From Tolypothrix sp. PCC 7712 (GTDB taxonomy: Bacteria > Cyanobacteriota > Cyanobacteriia > Cyanobacteriales > Nostocaceae): a stretch of 64,000 bases of DNA. Below are positions 61,956-64,000 of the stretch, in pieces. Position 1 is the first letter of the stretch; each line of letters starts with the position of its first letter. The notes below the pieces were generated by a model, which saw only the letters and a list, made by a program, of their open reading frames with translations, was not told the origin of the DNA and ran no database searches. Where the stretch lies: positions 8,929,390-8,993,389 of the forward strand of contig NZ_CP063785.1 in the NCBI RefSeq assembly GCF_025860405.1, read 5' to 3'. Position numbers and translations under genes: made by a program.

Positions 61956-62447
61956 ATGGAAAAACGGATTTTAGGATTAGATCCCGGATTAGCGATTTTA
62001 GGATTTGGGGTAATTAACTGCAAAAAAAATGAAGCCAAGATTCAAGACACAACCGTCCAGATGGTTGATTTTGGCGTAATCAGTACACCCGCAAATGCGG
62101 AGATGGGACAACGGCTGTGTACCTTATTTGACGATTTGCACACCCTGATGGAAGAGTTGCAACCTGACTTAGTTGCGATCGAGAAGTTATTCTTCTATCG
62201 TATGTCAAGTACTATTCTGGTTGCACAAGCACGGGGTGTAATCATGTTAGCTTTGGCACAGCGTCGTCTCCCGTATGTAGAGTTTACCCCGGCCCAAATT
62301 AAACTAGCGTTAACGGGATATGGTAATGCTGAAAAGTATGAAGTGCAAGAGGCAGTGGCAAGAGAGTTAAATTTGGAGGATATACCTAAGCCAGACGATG
62401 CCTCAGATGCCCTAGCTGTAGCCTTAACCGCGTGGTTTCAAGTTTAA
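61956..62447 (+). CDS. ruvC: Holliday junction resolvase RuvC
   Basis: A 163-residue crossover junction endonuclease. Catalytic carboxylates are D9 (ILGLDPGLA), E76 (VAIEKLFF), D148 and D151 (KPDDASDALA). The usual length is about 160-175. Monocistronic, divergent from yvcK. Confidence 0.95.
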   Translation: MEKRILGLDPGLAILGFGVINCKKNEAKIQDTTVQMVDFGVISTPANAEMGQRLCTLFDDLHTLMEELQPDLVAIEKLFFYRMSSTILVAQARGVIMLALAQRRLPYVEFTPAQIKLALTGYGNAEKYEVQEAVARELNLEDIPKPDDASDALAVALTAWFQV

Positions 62448-62466
62448 CTTTGTATAAAAATAATAT

Positions 62467-62579
62467 AGTTGGAAACTAATTCGTATATTGTAAACTAACA
62501 CAATATTTACGTAAAAATCTTATACTTAAAATTTTAAATTTTCAGTAGGAATTTAACAAATAAATTTTAGTTTCCAACT
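62467..62579. mobile_element. 113-bp AT-rich foldback with perfect 13-bp inverted ends
   Basis: AGTTGGAAACTAA at the left is perfectly inverted as TTAGTTTCCAACT at the right, with AT-rich DNA between. It lies between convergent ruvC and metH and may be a small MITE or a bidirectional terminator. Nothing else is seen in 62448-62763. Confidence 0.5.
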
Positions 62580-62763
62580 TTATTATTGTTTACAACTGAA
62601 TAAGTTCAGAGTTAAGGCTTTAATCCTCAATTGTGAACCACTGTAAATGCAAAATTGTTTCAAAAAAAATTACTCAAGATTGAGAATAATTAGAGATTGA
62701 GTTACTTTTCAGATAACCCAATCTCCGTTTAGAGCGCGAAACTAAGCCCTCAAGACTAAATTT

Positions 62764-64000
62764 CTAAGCGCTAAAGTACTTCGCTACTGGATGGTAAGTA
62801 ATAATCGCCGTTGTAGACTGCTCGGGATAAAGCTGCTCACTTTCATCCATATACAATTTAATCCTGTTAGTCTCCAACAATGATAGTTGCTTGTACTGAT
62901 CCTGAATATTCGGACAAGCAGGGTAGCCGAAACTATACCGGGAACCACGATAACGCTGTGCAAGGATATCTCGAATATTATCCGGTTCCTCAGCCGCAAA
63001 ACCCAATTCCCTACGAATGCGGGCGTGTGTCCATTCTGCCAAGGCTTCTGCTACTTGCACCGCTAAACCATGAAAATACAAATAATCAGTATATTGATTA
63101 TCTGCAAATAACTTTTGGGCGTATTCTGTTGCAATTTCACCTACAGTTACAGCCTGCATGGGGAAGACATCAATAATTCCCGAATCTTTTGGTGCAAAGA
63201 AATCTGCAATACACAGCCGCTTCAAAGATTTCTGCCGAGGAAATTCAAAACTTGCTTTTACCTCTGCATTCTCTGCGCCTCTAGAATTCGGATTGTAAAC
63301 ATACAAAGTATTACCCTCAGATTGACAAGGAAAATACCCATAAATTATTTGAGGATGCAGCAGATTTTCATTAATAATTAGCTGTTTCCAATGTTCTAAA
63401 ATGGGGTAAACTTTCTCAGCTAAGAAAGCTTGATATTCTTCCTTAGTTTGCTCTTTTGGTTTACGGAATTGCCATTGTCCCGCAATTAATGCTTGCAAAT
63501 CCATATACCAGAATATTTCCTCTAAAGAAATATCTTCAGACTGTAACAACTTGGTTCCCCAAAAAGGTGGAGTCGGACGTTCAATATCCACTGCCACAGC
63601 TTCAGAACGTCTAGTATCAATTTCAGTGCTGAGTGTTGAATGCTGAGTTTTGAGTTTTGAGGTTTGAGTTTTGGCAGAGGATTCTTGAACAACAGATTCA
63701 TTAGTGACGACTTCATCTAAAAATCCTTGCAAATCATCCCAATTAGCAGCAGCTTTGGCTGGCATTAGTTTATCCATGAAATGCAAATCAGAGAATGCAT
63801 CTTTGCCATAAACTACTTTACCTTTGTAAGTATTTTGGCAATCTTCATGCACAAATTTTGGAGTCAGCGCTGCACCACCTAAAATTACGGGGACTGTAAT
63901 TCCTTTTTCGTTGAAAACCTCTAAGTTTTCTTTCATGAAGGCGGTAGATTTTACTAGCAAACCACTCATGGCAATACAATCAGGTTTGTGCTGTTCGTAG
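62764..64000 (-). CDS. metH: Methionine synthase MetH, C-terminal part (runs off the window)
   Basis: The frame is open from the right edge (…HKPDCIAMSGLLVKSTAFM) to a stop at 62764, giving some 412 residues. The first part is the cobalamin-binding domain end (MSGLLVKSTAFMKENLE, PVILGGAALTP), the rest the AdoMet-activation domain, including YGYFPCQSEG, HGLAVQVAEALAEWTHARIRRELG (two motifs) and GSRYSFGYPACPNIQDQ. A low-complexity linker (about ESVVQESSAKTQTSKLKTQH) joins them. It methylates homocysteine to methionine. Incomplete at its N-terminus because of the window boundary, not truncation. Confidence 0.95.
   Translation of the reverse strand, partial: YEQHKPDCIAMSGLLVKSTAFMKENLEVFNEKGITVPVILGGAALTPKFVHEDCQNTYKGKVVYGKDAFSDLHFMDKLMPAKAAANWDDLQGFLDEVVTNESVVQESSAKTQTSKLKTQHSTLSTEIDTRRSEAVAVDIERPTPPFWGTKLLQSEDISLEEIFWYMDLQALIAGQWQFRKPKEQTKEEYQAFLAEKVYPILEHWKQLIINENLLHPQIIYGYFPCQSEGNTLYVYNPNSRGAENAEVKASFEFPRQKSLKRLCIADFFAPKDSGIIDVFPMQAVTVGEIATEYAQKLFADNQYTDYLYFHGLAVQVAEALAEWTHARIRRELGFAAEEPDNIRDILAQRYRGSRYSFGYPACPNIQDQYKQLSLLETNRIKLYMDESEQLYPEQSTTAIITYHPVAKYFSA

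Noticed and set aside
1..64000. tRNA and rRNA genes
   Set aside because: No GGTTCGA-type T-loop with a matching acceptor stem and no rRNA-like stretch was noticed by eye. A covariance search would be decisive.

Overview
This window looks like chromosomal DNA of a filamentous, probably heterocyst-forming cyanobacterium (Nostoc, Calothrix or Tolypothrix type). It carries photosystem and cytochrome b6f genes (psaK, psbU, petN, btpA), chlorophyll geranylgeranyl reductase, a beta-carboxysome-type shell protein, many HIP1 octamers (GCGATCGC), and intergenic regions full of short tandemly repeated repetitive (STRR) heptamers. Nearly all genes are single units or short operons on both strands. I see no rRNA, tRNA, CRISPR array, prophage or intact insertion sequence.

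Layout. 0-5.6 kb: a geranylgeranyl-reductase-family flavoprotein, a secreted DUF3370-type protein, an orphan HicB-like protein behind an unknown gene, and a thylakoid thioredoxin-fold PSI accumulation factor. 5.9-8.2 kb: murT-gatD (peptidoglycan amidation). 8.6-13 kb: a CcmK-family shell protein with an aminotransferase, a cytochrome P450, a DEDDh exonuclease and a small membrane protein. 13.3-18.5 kb: petN (29 aa) with a 53-aa membrane ORF, a four-GAF histidine kinase and dusB. 18.6-25.6 kb: a PEP-CTERM surface protein, a PLP decarboxylase, chlP, yidD with a cysteine-periodic tail, a cysA-type ATPase and psbU. 25.8-32.9 kb: nadB, psaK, small unknown genes, coaD overlapping a coiled-coil gene. 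33-40 kb: a PAS-Crp regulator, a CHASE2-PAS-GGDEF protein, a VKOR-thioredoxin fusion and btpA. 40-47 kb: a 600-bp structured noncoding stretch, rimO, a DEAD-box helicase, a Uma2 protein, a decaying three-gene ribbon-helix-helix cassette and an aldo/keto reductase. 47.7-56.5 kb: dnaK, an acetoacetate-decarboxylase-like protein, an HtrA protease, glgB and a lipoprotein. 57-64 kb: an ftsL-like gene with ftsI, yvcK-tsaE, ruvC and the C-terminal part of metH, which runs off the right edge.

Functional themes are photosynthetic electron transport and PSI/PSII upkeep, redox protein folding, cell-wall synthesis and division, translation and tRNA modification, and stress proteostasis. No single new defence or biosynthetic island stands out. 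The most unusual content is small-scale. There are three families of MITE-like elements: A, three copies ending in CTAG; B, two copies in opposite orientation; C, one 251-bp copy with 26-bp imperfect inverted ends and a 6-bp target duplication. Repeat DNA has been absorbed in frame into several proteins. A translationally coupled cassette has been broken by a start-codon change and a frameshift. YidD carries eight cysteines spaced exactly five residues apart. An FtsL-like bitopic protein precedes ftsI. The stretch upstream of rimO may be a long leader or an ncRNA.

Functions are read from motifs and family knowledge, not from database searches. Start codons were moved where a repeat-derived or TTG/GTG extension looked unlikely.
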